Below, piece by piece: positions 12,060 through 23,190 of a stretch of DNA of 64,000 bases. The notes under the pieces were generated by a model. That model worked only from the letters and a program-made list of their open reading frames with translations. It was not told where the DNA came from and did not search any database. Numbering within the stretch: the first letter of the stretch is position 1; the number at the start of each line of letters is the position of its first letter. The position numbers and the translations under genes were made by a program. This DNA comes from Diphasiastrum complanatum. Lineage: Eukaryota > Streptophyta > Lycopodiopsida > Lycopodiales > Lycopodiaceae. The stretch lies in assembly GCA_029204225.1 (NCBI GenBank), contig CM055109.1, forward strand, positions 41,584,544-41,648,543, written 5' to 3'.

Positions 12060-12424
12060 GGCTACTTAGACTTGGAAATTCAAGATCGAAGCTTTGGGAA
12101 TGGGAATGTGGGAATGCAAGAGGTCGGGAATATGGAAGTGGGGAGTGTGGATTGGGAACATAAATTTGGAAATTAGCTCAGAAAGATAGAGGTTAGGGAA
12201 CTAGAAATGGGAAATTTAGAAGTGGATCTTAGATCTGGGAATTAGATCTTGGAAGTTGAACGTGATATGAGAAACATAGGTGGTTAAGAATGTAGATTTG
12301 CGAACAAGAGAATTTGTAAAAGATGAGAATGTGAGAACAGAGTGAGTAGATATTGGGAATCTGGGTCTAAAGAGTTAAAATGAAAAGAGCTAGTGATTAG
12401 AAAACCAAGGGTGAAATAACAAAA
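12060..12424 (-). other. Purine-rich leader between U1 LTR block and gag copy B
   Basis: Plus-strand GGGAAT/TGGGAA phrases recur many times. It lies where the 5' leader of a minus-strand gypsy element should be. However, no primer binding site follows the LTR-like end at 12425. Confidence 0.45.
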
Positions 12425-12729
12425 TGTTGGAGAATGTAAATTAAGTGTAGATATAAACTTTGCATAGCTGAGCTCTTGCCAATTTTACTCTCAAAAGCCA
12501 ACTACTTCCAAAAACTCTCAAAACTTGCACATATTATCCTCAGCCCTTGAAAACTCCACATCAAGCTCCACAACCCTCCCCTTCATTCTGATCACCTTGA
12601 AATCCACCTTTTCTCTCATTTCTCTCATTCCATTCCCTTCGTAGTACCAAACCTTCTTACCAGCTGAAGCTAAGCATCATCCACCAACCTCGATAACCAA
12701 TCATCTACCCCTTCTAACAAGACCGATAC
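12425..12729 (-). mobile_element. U1 LTR-like block, distal part (split by element C)
   Basis: On the minus strand this ends TCTCCAACA at 12425. It matches 51.74-52.06 kb in inverse orientation. It carries the plus-strand start of the aORF N-terminal region. The rest of the block resumes at 24011 after the insertion of element C. Confidence 0.75.
12725..12729. repeat. Target site duplication of element C, left copy
   Basis: GATAC precedes the LTR directly. The same five bases follow the right LTR at 24011-24015. The flanks read continuously across the insertion when compared with the uninterrupted copy near 51.74 kb. Confidence 0.93.
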
Positions 12730-13538
12730 TGTGGGGTCGAAGATCTTTCATAGTATAACCCTTCCGCCTGTCAACAAAGGTTAGATCACTGGATAGGTGC
12801 CTAACTATGCATAGATGCTACTTTTAGTTAATTTCCTACTTTCTCCCTTAACTCTACTCACCACTATACTACTCCTCTTTAACTCTACTCCTCTACACTA
12901 TCATTCATCATAGTTTGGTTGAAGGGAAGGAATGGAGAAGAAGAGATGAGAAGAGAGAGAAAGAGAGTGAGGGTGGAGGTTAGCTCAAATGCTCCTTATG
13001 CTTGCTAATGGAAAAACATTCACTATTGGCAAACAATAAACATGGAAATAGAAAGCAAGAAAAAACACAACCAAGAGCAATAGCAAGTAGTGAATAGCAA
13101 ATGAGGATGCTTCTCTTCCAAAAATGGTAAAGTTTCCTCCTTCTCATTAAGCATGGAAATAGTGTACAAATGGTGCCTTTTTATAAAATGGGGAAGGCCC
13201 TTGCCCCTCAATCTTATTGGCTAATATTCACAATTATCCTAACCATTCATCTTGGACCCAACTTGATCCAAGGGTCCACAAAAAGTACATTAGAAATCAC
13301 AAGATTCATGTGAGTCCCAATTTGGACCCAACTCTAAAAAGTGATCTCTAAGTTTAAAAATGACAATTGGCCTCTCGTTTTATTTTAATTACAAGGCCCA
13401 AGTCAAGTTTATTTTATTTACAACTTCAATTGCGTGCTCATTGGGCCATGGGCTCATACACGCAGGATGCCATGCCTTCGCAACACATTTTATGAGAGGA
13501 TTTTATTTATTTACACTTTGTTGGGAATACCCCCAACA
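12730..13538 (-). mobile_element. Element C 3' LTR
   Basis: 809 bp, starting TGTGGGGTC and ending CCCCCAACA on the plus strand. By eye it differs from the right LTR at about 25 positions plus small indels (roughly 3 percent). It carries the same CCAAT and TATA elements. Confidence 0.95.
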
Positions 13539-13584
13539 AGACCCACGGCCTGAAGTAGTGCCGCTCCCTCGGCACTCTGCCGGT

Positions 13585-16500
13585 TTAGTAGAGCGTTCTC
13601 TTGGACCGCCTCTGGTGGATGAGATATCCCGTAATGTCTTCCATGAAGTTGAGACGGTCCAGTTTCTTCGAGTCCTTTGGCGTGTGGAAGGACTTGTGAA
13701 CTCCTGTCAACCATTCCTGATCCACCCATGCTTGGAATCGTTTCGTCCAGGGATCGCCAAAGAATGCAGCTCGGTAATATATGCGAGCGACTGGCAGGTG
13801 GTCTTCGACTTTGTCGAAAGCGAGCGCCTTATTTGGATCAAAAAATATGGAGGGAAGGAAATCATCCCATTTTGTTTCAATGCCCATTAAATTTCCAAGT
13901 CCCAGACGTAAGTGGCTGCTGCGCGGACTGTGGGATCGGGGCAATTGATGTAGTGGCTGGCAAATGCGGAGAGAGCCCTTCTGGCGTCTACATCTGTTGT
14001 CCACCCATATTCGGATTTGATGATTGGCCAGTTGAAATTGTTGATTGTGATCTGGTCCAAAGGAGTGCCACATTCCGCCCATTTGGATCTTTTTGGACAT
14101 GGCAGGAAATGTGCGTTCACCCATAACTATTGTGGACTCGTCAAGTAAGCTCTGATGGCCGCAAGGTCTCTCTCAAATAACTGCTGGCGCCACTCCGGTT
14201 GTGGTTGGAGGGCGGGTAAGGCTTGTAGTTCTTTTCCCTTGATGGTCTGAGCTGAGAATGATAACTGCCAGCTGCCTCTTGATAACTCGTGGAAATATTT
14301 GGATAAACATTCATTGATGTTCTCCTCCACGGGTTTCGGTCTTCGGAAGGCCCGGTTGCAAATATCGTTCGTGACCCTCTGGATGATGTTGTTGGGCCCT
14401 GGCTGGTGATTGCGCCTTGGCTCTGGTCGAGCGTCTCAGTGGCCGCATATGTCTGCCCTTGGTCCTGCAGGGCCTTCGGACCCTTGATCTGGTTGAAATC
14501 CCCCTGTTGTCTGCTGGCTCTGATCTTGGCTGGTACTAGCTTGTGCAGCGTCAAAATTAGGTGGCGGTGAAATTACCACAGGGGGAGGGCTGGGCCTTCG
14601 TTTCCATGTATTTATGGCATGCCTTGAGGGCTTGCTTGGCCTGGGCGAGCTCTTGCGTTGCGCTTGTCCGATACTTATTGAACTCCGCCTAGTAGCTGTT
14701 TAGGGTTTGACTATAAATCTACACCTGATGCCGTAGAAGATTCATCTCTGATTGGGAAAGCGGCCTTGTGTTCGATGCAGATTGAGCTAACCAGACGAGC
14801 TTCTCATCTTGTAAGGCTTTAACCTCCGTCCCCAGGCGCTTGTTCTCTGCTTCCAAAAGTGTAAGTTATGCCTGGATGGGGGCAAGTCGTTGGGATTCTT
14901 CAGTTTGAACCTCCCGCATCTTTGTGGAGGCCTCCATCAGTGCTTTGGATAGGCTTTGAATATATTTGTTTAGGCCCTCCTCCTTCTGCTGCAACTTGGC
15001 AATCTCCTGGCGCCCTATTTGTTTGTGTTGCTGAGCCAGAATCAGCTCTTGTTGCAGCTTGGCGAGGTCTGCTCGCAGTTGTGTATTACTTGTTGCCAAC
15101 TATAGTACCCTGCTTTCCAGAGTAGCTTTGGCTGCTACCGCATCCATGATGTATTTTTCTAGGGTTTGGTACGTCGTCGTTAGATCCGTGGGAGCAGCTG
15201 ATGGACTGGCACTGGCAGGGGCTTGTGTTGTATCGGCCCCGACGACTTGTGGAATTCCGTCGTCATTGTCTTCGATCAGGTTTTCATTTATCTTGATGCC
15301 ATATGGGGCGGTAGGATCAGCCCGATTTGGTGATGCTACAAGAACTGTTTGTACAAATGCGTCATCAGGCAGCGGTTGGCTGCCCTCGACAACCTTTGGC
15401 GAAGCGGGTGGGATGTGAGAAACAATTGTGGAAACAGGGACGAGGACGGTTTGTCCGAACGAGAGCATGGGAGGAACAGTGGGGAACTGAAGGGTGTGTG
15501 GAGTATGGAAGAAGGTGAGGATGGAGCAGAAAGTGTCTAGCGTGGGGGTGAAAAATTGATAACTTGCATCCATGCCAGAGTGTCGGGGGACAGTTGCGAA
15601 TCAGAAGGGTTGAATGTGAGAGGAGCAACGGTGGTGGCAGGAGTGATGGAGGATGCGATGGTGATGGATGGAGCAGTAGACACTGGAAGAGAAGTAGGAG
15701 TGGTATCAACAGAAAAAACGAGGATGGAGACAGAAACATATGTGGATGGAATAGGAAGAGAGGTAGCGACAACATAAATTGGAGTTGGGGGTTGCACGGA
15801 AGACGAAGTGGCGGTGGTTGATGGAGTAGTTAGTGCACCAATGGAGACAGGTCGTTGGGTAACCGGTGGAGATGTGGATGTAGAGGCAGTGCCACGCATT
15901 CATTTGCTGGCCCGGTGTGTTAACGACTGCAGGTTGGGATGAGGTAGATGATTGAGATGGTGGGTAAAGGTTAGTATGTGGCACAAGGGTAGACAGGAGG
16001 GCTGAGCGTTGGAAACCGTGCACTTTTGCCTCGAGAAGTGCATAGGCAAAGTTACACAACAAGGGGCCCACTACGATTCGCTCAGGGTTGTTGGGTTCGA
16101 TGGAGTTTGTTAATTCTCAATTATAAAAGCTATGCCAGTCGTATGGCACAACGGAGAGTTTAGGGAATTCCAGAAAGGATTCCACTATCTGATTCAGCAG
16201 TGTAGATTGATTCTGTCCTTGCGAAATGTTGAAATAACCAGAAAGTTATTCAACAGATGCGCAGCTGCCTGAATGACGGGTTCCGTGATAGCTTCTATCT
16301 AAGTAACCATTGTTAGTCTGAATGGGGATTTCTGGTGTGGTTTGGGTGACGAATGGTTTGATCAGAGCTTTGGCATGGCGATGGGAGATGGGTTGACGAT
16401 CACCGGACATAATGCCAACGGTGATCATCAAGTTGGCGTTAATCCTGACCTTGTACATGGTACCTTGGTACAGGAAGTGGAAATGAGCCTTGTCCTCGTC

Positions 16501-16713
16501 CCAGGTGGCGTAAGCGTGAAGGGCGAGGCCCATGTTAATCTCAGAATGGAAGAGCGCCGAGTAAAAACCCATTGCTTCAAGGAGGGGCCCGACTGTCTGC
16601 AGCCATGGTTGGATCGAAGTGTTAGAGAGTAGAGGCCAAATCTGCGTGGCCTCAGGGATGTCACGCTGGATCACCTGTTTGGCGCCAGATTCTTTTGAGG
16701 ATGAGGAGGCCAT
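13585..16713 (-). pseudogene. Accessory ORF (aORF) of element C, about 1,000 codons, function unknown
   Basis: Same strand as pol, between integrase and the 3' LTR. The start at 16713 (MASSSSKESGAK) opens an N-terminal domain of about 155 residues (YQGTMYKVRINANL, SHRHAKALIKPF). After a stop come FPKLSVVPYDWHSF (16.1-16.2 kb), a Pro/Ser/Thr-rich linker (15899-15300) and a heptad-rich coiled coil (about 15150-14600, including LRADLAKLQQELILAQQ). The C-terminal domain (14330-13585) holds WPIIKSEYGW, WDDFLPSIFFDPN and VARIYYRAA. Several stops and frame changes break it. Matching segments at 24.0-26.2, 29.9-31.2 and 49.2-52.0 kb show that it is a family trait. I see no signal peptide or transmembrane segment, which argues against an envelope protein. 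Confidence 0.8.
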
Positions 16714-17807
16714 GTTAGCAATGATGATTACTGGTCGAAAAAGTCGAAAAAGTAGAAAAACGGTGGAAAACGGAAGGAAACAGTAGAAAACTGAGAATAA
16801 TGAGTGCTGGATGACAATGATTGTAGTTCAGAGCGTAGATCGGTGTTTGATATGAGCAAATGACAACTGGTAGGAAGTTTGGTTGAAAACAGAAAACTTG
16901 GTATTTTTAGTGAAAATTTTGACAGAGCTTCGCTAGCAAAGGTGACAATGACTCGAATTCAGCCCTTATATCGCGGAACTTAGAGTGCGTATTAGGTGAA
17001 ATTCACTTTCCCTTGTTCATTTCCACCCAAATTTTGGCAGGCACCTTCTTCACAAAATTCTAAGATCTCAGAGAAGTCTGCGAGAGTTCAGAAGGTGATT
17101 TGACTGCTATGCGAAGGTTCTGCAAGGGTTCAGGCTATCTGCGAGGGTCCAACTCTCACATGAAGTGATCTCTCGCACAACTTGTTCCTGTGATTGGATT
17201 TTCAAGATCAGACCATGTAGGTAGGCTAATTTCACTGCTCTAATTCCATTTAGGCACTTGCGAGAGTTGGTAAGTTGATCTTGATGCTCTACGAGGGTTC
17301 TAAAAATTCTACTTCTGGGAACTCTCGCATACACTAAAAAATGGTGATTCCTCCATTAGGAACTCTTGCAGAGATTTTAATGGATGCATCTAGGTCAGAT
17401 CTGGTGACTGTCCAATTTCGAAGAGCTATCTCCCAGGGGATTTTTAAAAATCATGAAAAAAAGTGCTCATTTAGAGTGTTTTTTTACGAGATCTCGAGAT
17501 TTTCTGATTTTTAACTTTTGTAAACTGGTAATCAGCTTTATCCAGGCTTGATCTGACTGTTGGTAGTGCTCTGGAAGTTCTGATGGATTCTTGATAGTAG
17601 ATTTCTTAGTCAATCTAATGATCTGCTTCCTTTTTTACCCTATCAGGATCTGGATCCTCCTTGGATTCTGATGGATTTCACTGATCTTGCCAGATCTGGC
17701 TGAATCTTGATGGAATTAGCTTGATTTGGCTTGATCTCCTTAGATTTAGCGGTAATGGCTGAGCAGATTAGCTTTTTGTAACGTGCCAACCCCAATCTGG
17801 ATCTGTC
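16714..17807 (-). other. Spacer between pol and aORF with dispersed GCGAGRGTT motif
   Basis: No coding frame. In both orientations it repeats short phrases such as TGCGAGGGT, GCGAGAGTT and AACTCTCGCA (for example 17137, 17263, 17320). The same phrase family fills the 5' leader of this element at 22.1-22.8 kb. A promoter or splice acceptor for the downstream aORF would have to lie here. Confidence 0.7.
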
Positions 17808-19076
17808 TTATTGTGGTGGCCAGTACTTGTGCAACCGACTACCATTGATGGGTGTGTCGAAGGGCGTCCCATCAAGCTGTTCTAAGTTCACGGCCCCATG
17901 ATTAAGAATTTCCTTGATCCTATAAGGACCTTCGCCCATGAATTTTAACTTCCCCTTGATTGCCTTGGTTCTATACATCAGGACCAGATCTTCTGAACGA
18001 AGATCCTTCTTTTGTAATCTACGATCATGCCAAGCCTTGCGTCTTTCCTTTTCAGCTGCAAGTGCATGCACAACTAGTAAGCGTGTTTCACAGAGTTTAT
18101 GCAGAGCTTCGTGGCGTAGCTGTAGAGATTTGAACTCATTAAGACGTTGTGCGGTGGCAATCCTTAATGAAGGAGCTAAAAACTCTACTGACATCATAGC
18201 ATCCTGACCATATACCAATTGGAAGGGTGTGTGATCAGTGCTCCCCTTATATGTTGTCCTGAATGCCCACAGTGCAACATGCAACTTGTGTTCCCAATCT
18301 GATCTGCTAGCTTCAACTGTTTTCATGAGCACGCTACACAGGATCTTATTGGATGATTCTGCTTGCCCATTACCACGAGGATAATAAGATGTACTGGTTA
18401 TGTGGATCACGAAGAACTCCTCCAATAGGACCTTGATGGTCTCGTTGAAGAAATGGCTTCCGCGATCACTAACTAGTTCCATCGGGCACCCGAAGCGCAC
18501 AATGATATTTTCATAAAGGAACTTGGCAGTGGTCCTAGCATCAGCTATTCGTACTACCTTGGCTTTGACCCATTTGGTGAGGTAGTCTGTGGCTACGATT
18601 ATGTATCGAGCCTGAGAACTCCTTGCTGCAGGGTGAATTGGACCAATATAATCTAGTCCCCATTTTTCGAATGGTGCTTGGGCTAAGACTGGGTGCAGTA
18701 GATCATAGTTTAATCTCGTTGGTCTCCTTGCCCTTTGGCACACATCGCACTTTTTCAAGCATTTCTCCATGTCTTTATGAATCGTTGGCCACCAACATTC
18801 TGATTGTAGGATCTTGCGAATTGTAATGTCAGATGCAAAATGACCTCCACCCATGCCTTCATGTGAAAGCGAAATGATCTGGGTGGTCTCATGAGGAAGA
18901 ATACACCACCGAAGAATTCCGTTTGGACCTCTTCGGTACAACTGGTCGACAATCAGCTGATAAGGTCTAGCTTTCAAGATCAATTTCCGCTGTTCCGCCT
19001 TTGGTAGTGATTTGTCTGGTTGGCCCCGCATTAGATATTCAACAATGTCGGTAGCCCATTCTGGTATTGTATCCAT
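17808..19076 (-). CDS. Element C integrase (422-residue open frame)
   Basis: The frame begins just after RNase H and holds a complete integrase. It has an HHCC-type zinc finger (HEGMGGGHFA then CDVCQRARRP, residues about 83-118). The core has the first Asp in WGLDYIGPI, the second in ELVSDRGSHF and Glu in YYPRGNGQAESSNK. A C-terminal region ends INGSRLHKYWPPQ. No chromodomain follows. The phrase YIIVATDYLTKWVKA is characteristic of non-chromodomain plant gypsy elements. This is the only pol domain of element C that remains fully open. It would be made as part of the polyprotein, not from its own start. Confidence 0.88.
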   Translation of the reverse strand: MDTIPEWATDIVEYLMRGQPDKSLPKAEQRKLILKARPYQLIVDQLYRRGPNGILRWCILPHETTQIISLSHEGMGGGHFASDITIRKILQSECWWPTIHKDMEKCLKKCDVCQRARRPTRLNYDLLHPVLAQAPFEKWGLDYIGPIHPAARSSQARYIIVATDYLTKWVKAKVVRIADARTTAKFLYENIIVRFGCPMELVSDRGSHFFNETIKVLLEEFFVIHITSTSYYPRGNGQAESSNKILCSVLMKTVEASRSDWEHKLHVALWAFRTTYKGSTDHTPFQLVYGQDAMMSVEFLAPSLRIATAQRLNEFKSLQLRHEALHKLCETRLLVVHALAAEKERRKAWHDRRLQKKDLRSEDLVLMYRTKAIKGKLKFMGEGPYRIKEILNHGAVNLEQLDGTPFDTPINGSRLHKYWPPQ

Positions 19077-19139
19077 GTCAAATAAGGCAGCATTTGCCAG
19101 CTCATCGTCGGGTTGGGTTGCAATCTCCTTTCCCTTGAT

Positions 19140-20110
19140 TCATGACACATGATCTGCCATGTAGTCTTGTTTTCCCTTGCGAACTACTATCCAAAAATCA
19201 TATTCCAACAACAACAGGAGCCATCTGGTGATTCTCTCGGTGTTGCAAGTTTTATTAACGAGATATAGCAAGGGCTGATGGTCCGTATAAAAAGCAAAAT
19301 GTGTGGCCATCAAATAGTGTCGAAACTTCTTAACCGCATAGATCATTGCCAGTGCTTCTCGCTTTGTGGTTGAATAATTCATTTTGGTATCACTGAGTTG
19401 TCGGCTTGCAAATCGGATTGGAAAATCCTTTTTTGTGTTCACCTAGCTGGGCTAAGACTGCTCCGACTGCATACTTCGATGCATCCATATGCACGTGGAA
19501 CTCAATGGACCAATTGGGTGGTCGTAGGACTGGTGTTGAGACCAATGCATCCTTAATCTTCTGGAAAGCCTTTAGAGCTTCCTCATTCCAATGTGGATCC
19601 GTTGTGAGCTTGTAAATTGGTCTGGCTAACTCTGCAAAATCAAGAATGAAGATCCTATAATAGTTAGCATGACCCACGAAAATGTAGACCTCGCGGATCG
19701 TCCCCGGTGGTGGTAGATCAACAATGATCCTGATCTTTGATAGATCTGTGGCGATCCCGTGTCTTGATACTATATGGCTGAGTATCAAGCCATGTGTCAC
19801 CCAGAATTGACATTTTTCTGGATTTAGAGAGATCTGGTATTTGCGACATTTTTGTAGCACCTTCTCCAAATTGGATAAGTGTTCTGAATCTGATCCATGC
19901 ATGCACAGGTCGTCCAAGAAAATTTCCAAAAATCTTTGCAAATAATCTTTGAATGTCGCCTGCATGACTCGCTAGAAAGTGCTTGGGGCATTACAAAGTC
20001 CGAATGGCATCACTTTATAGGCATAAGTTTCCCATTCCGTGGCAAGTGTTGTCTTGTGTTGGTCCTAGGGGGCTATTTTCACCTGGTTGTAGCCGATCAA
20101 TGCGCAGTGG
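19140..20110 (-). pseudogene. Element C reverse transcriptase (C-terminal half) and RNase H
   Basis: RT is picked up at IGYNQVKIAP (about 20100) and continues through YAYKVMPFGLCNAPSTF, LEIFLDDL (catalytic Asp pair) and REVYIFVGHANYYRIFI. RNase H follows with FHVHMDASKYAVGAVLAQLG, RFASRQLSDTKMNYSTTKRE and FYTDHQPLLYLV. Stops occur near 19980 and 20045, and the frame changes near 19400. The first RT blocks and the protease are absent when compared with element D at 53.9-56.2 kb. Confidence 0.88.
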
Positions 20111-20196
20111 TGAGCCTATTTTGGTTCCCGTTCGACATCGACTAGAGGTTTTGTGGGATTGTTTCGTTCTTGCTCTTTTTCCTCCTCTTGTGCTTT

Positions 20197-21890
20197 TTAT
20201 ACCCAGTGTCTTATTTTCTGATACTGTCTTCTCTCTTCCCTCACATTTGGATATGGCGCTGAAGTTGAGGGTTGGTCGTCAGTAACCGATGGTGGTGATG
20301 AGGGAGCCACTTCCTTCCTCTTCTGTGCTCGCGTAACAGCTAACACAGGAGCGTGGTCGTGTCGACCTTTTGATGGCATCCCCGCTGGAACAACTAATTT
20401 CTGTATGGCAATGAGGTTAAGAGGTGCATTGGTTCCAGGTTTAAATGGACAAATCTCGAAACAGTGTCCATAATCGCAATCCCGGCAGGAGGTTGTATAT
20501 TGTCCTTTGTAGGGACATTCTGCAATTTTGTGTCCCTCGTCGCACTCGTAGTAGCCGTAATTTCTTCCACCTTGACGTTGAGTTTGAGCTGCATAGGCCG
20601 AAACATATTCATTTATGGCAGGATCCATAAATCGTTCATCTGGTCCGTACCACTGCCGCTGCTCAGGTTGAGGTGACATTTGCATTTCTTGTTCTGCTGC
20701 TGTCAGGTTTACATGGGCCACTTGTTGATTGGCTGGCCCTGGTGGAGCAGGCAAGGCCATGCGTTGTGGTTGATTGGGTGCGCTGTACCTTGGTGCCGCG
20801 TTAGGTGCCCCTTGATGATAAGGATAAGAAGTCTGATAAGGACTTCTCTTCTATTGAACAACCCTGGGGTTAAACAGACAAAATGTCGTATCATGTGATG
20901 TTGCATTGCACAGATGGCAGAATCTATGTGTCAGTCGTAGATTTTGCTTTAGGATTGGACACTCGTTCGTTGTATGGTTTTGCATGCATACTGAACACCA
21001 TACATTTTCTCGTCGAGGATACTGCAACTGGGTTGATTCCGGTTGATGTGGAGTTACTGCTACAGTTTCTTGTAGGGCCTTCAGTTTTTGGTCAAACTGC
21101 GCCGTAAGTTGCTCCATCTGTTGTTTGTGTAATTTTGTCATTTGCTCCAACAACAGTTCTGTGGATAGAGCGGATGCATTTGATGATGATGATGCGATCG
21201 AGGGAGTAGGAGTGTGGGTGGAAGGATATTTGTCGTCAGATCCCTCATCCTCTTCCCTGATGGCATCTTCCATAGCTTCTTGCAGAGTAGCGTACTGCTC
21301 CCGTCGTTTCAGTTCTCTTATGATGCTTCGTGGTAATCCGGCTAGGAACCACATGATCACCGCATGATCGGGAGTCAGGACTGCATTGCATTTGGATCGT
21401 AGATGTTTGACCCGTTCAATATAGTCCCAGACCCTTTCTCGTTTTCCCATCTTGAATTTGCTTAGTAGGAGAAACGGGTCTTCTAGGAACTTTCTTGGTT
21501 TAAAGCACGTAATGAGAGCCGCTTTAACTGCTTCCCAGATGGATTTATCTTCCTCTGACAGGTTGAAAAACCAATCCTGAGCCACTACAAGTAAGGACAT
21601 AGGGAATAGCATCGGCTTCTCTACAGGTGTCCGTTCACCGTAGATTTCACAAGCTTGCTCGTAGATATGGAGGAATCAAATGGGATCTGATGATCCATCG
21701 TATTTTGGTATCTCCATCCGTGGTGCTCTCCGAACTGCATGCAAGGGTGTGACAGGTACGAGTTGGCCCATTGGATCTCTTGGTGCTGGTTCCGGTAGAG
21801 CCTCTTGTTGCACAACTGCTAATCTGGGAAGGTGTGGTGTCTGATTTGCTATCCTTCGTGCTATGGATCGTCCCGATCTCAGATTCATCT
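20197..21890 (-). pseudogene. Element C gag with four zinc knuckles
   Basis: From an ATG at 21888 the frame reads through RMEIPKYDGSSDPI, meets a single TGA near 21676, and resumes as a 253-residue capsid frame (20851-21612). Capsid blocks are WDYIERVKHLRSKCNA and LAGLPRSIIRELKRREQYAT. A first knuckle pair follows (NVWCSVCMQNHTTNEC and CHLCNATSHDTTFC). After another stop a 187-residue frame (20197-20760) carries a second pair (YECDEGHKIAEC and CRDCDYGHCFEIC). The protein then runs into the deletion that removed protease. The gag is almost but not quite intact. Confidence 0.87.
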
Positions 21891-21899
21891 GATGGTGGG

Positions 21900-23171
21900 T
21901 TCCAAAGTGATTGGATCTTGCTTATACAATAGGATGCAGTCTGGATCTTCAAGGATCTGATCAATCTGATCGGTCGGAATGAATTTTAGGCCTTTTACGG
22001 TGATTTTTCCTTGATAACTTTTTACTCCTAGCACTGATTGACCTGAGATTTTGACAGTACCTGGATCTGATGCAGATCTTTCCGCTGATCTGGTCTGCGA
22101 GGGTTATCTTGTGCGAGGGTTGGTTGTGCGAGGGTTCTTTAGCTATTTTTGTAGGTTAAAAATTGATATCTTTCAGATCTCTGGGAAGTAACTCTTGCAA
22201 GCTTCACAGTAGCTGGATATGGGTCAGATCTCACTATAGAATTCTCTAGAAGAGTTAACTCTCACAAGAAGTGAGAATTTCACTGTCTGCGAGGGTTTAA
22301 AATCACTTTTTGTGCTTGATCTTCACCAGATCTTCATACTAACTCTCGCAGGCTCCATCACTGATGTAATTTGACATTTTAAATCGATTGAGAGGGTCTG
22401 CGAGAGTTCTTACTAGAAGGATTTGCTGGATCTTCACTTTTTAGTGATTTTTTAGCACTTAAATCCAATTTTTTGCTCACTAGAATCAAACTAACTCTTG
22501 CAAGCTCTTCTGTGTCCTGGTCTCACTGAGATGGAACTTCAGAATCCTCTGCGAGATTTCTTGACCACTGGAACTGAAAATTTCACTGTCTGCGAGGGTT
22601 CACTAGTACTTTCCCGTCTTTTTTTCACTGGGAACTCTTGCACATGCACTTAATCATCAAACTAACTCTCATAAGCTTCTCTGTGTCCTGGTCTCACTGA
22701 GATGGAACTTCAGAGGGCTCTACGAGAGTTCTTATGAAGATTTGAAAATTTTCAAGGGTTTTTTGAGTTTTTTATGATTTTTCTCTGATTTTTACAATCT
22801 GCTTGGAACTAACTCTCGCAGGCTTCTATGCAGGTCTGGGACAGTACCCTGGAGCTGCTGCCAGTCATGCAAGGCTTAATTCCCACTGATGTTGGAGATA
22901 TAAAAATCTGATGAGTTTTTTTTGGCTCTTTTTTCCTCCAAAATGCAGATTGGTGTGTTTTTTGAGTTTTTTGGATGATTGGTTTGGGTTTCAAGCCCTT
23001 AGAGGTTGTTCAGGGCCTCCTCTACCCTCTCACACCACCTCCGCTAGCTGTGAACAGTTCAAACACAAAAAAATACAGAAAACTAACTCTAAACTCCCAA
23101 AAATCTACCTAAACTGCTCTAAAAAGCAAGAAAATAGCTAAAATGCAACTAAACTAGTTAGTGGAAACCTA
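21900..23171 (-). other. Element C 5' leader with clustered GCGAG motifs
   Basis: Non-coding leader between primer site and gag. AACTCTCGCA/TGCGAGRGTT-type phrases occur at least ten times (for example near 22089, 22106, 22121, 22291, 22342, 22400, 22591, 22806). A longer unit containing TCTCACTGAGATGGAACTTC is duplicated at about 22520 and 22690. Confidence 0.75.
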
Positions 23172-23189
23172 TCCCTGGCAACGGCGCCA
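23172..23189 (-). promoter_or_regulatory. Element C primer binding site
   Basis: TGGCGCCGTTGCCAGGGA on the minus strand, one base after the LTR end. This is the class of primer site typical of plant non-chromovirus gypsy elements. Confidence 0.93.
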
Positions 23190-23190
23190 C

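Noticed and set aside
13023-13211. 62-codon ORF repeated in both LTRs of element C (also 23496-23684)
   Set aside because: It lies downstream of the LTR TATA box and is conserved only because the LTRs are duplicates. No recognisable domain; the simplest reading is chance.
15365-15899. Several overlapping frames on both strands of the aORF linker
   Set aside because: The Pro/Ser/Thr-rich repeats leave all frames open. Only the strand and order matching the aORF domains on both sides are credible.
13585-16713. Envelope-like gene in element C
   Set aside because: The position fits an env gene, but no signal peptide, transmembrane segment or fusion-like motif is visible; the coiled-coil and globular layout is different.
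22080-22820. CRISPR-like array in the element C leader
   Set aside because: The repeated phrase is short, degenerate, irregularly spaced and occurs in both orientations. The genome is eukaryotic.
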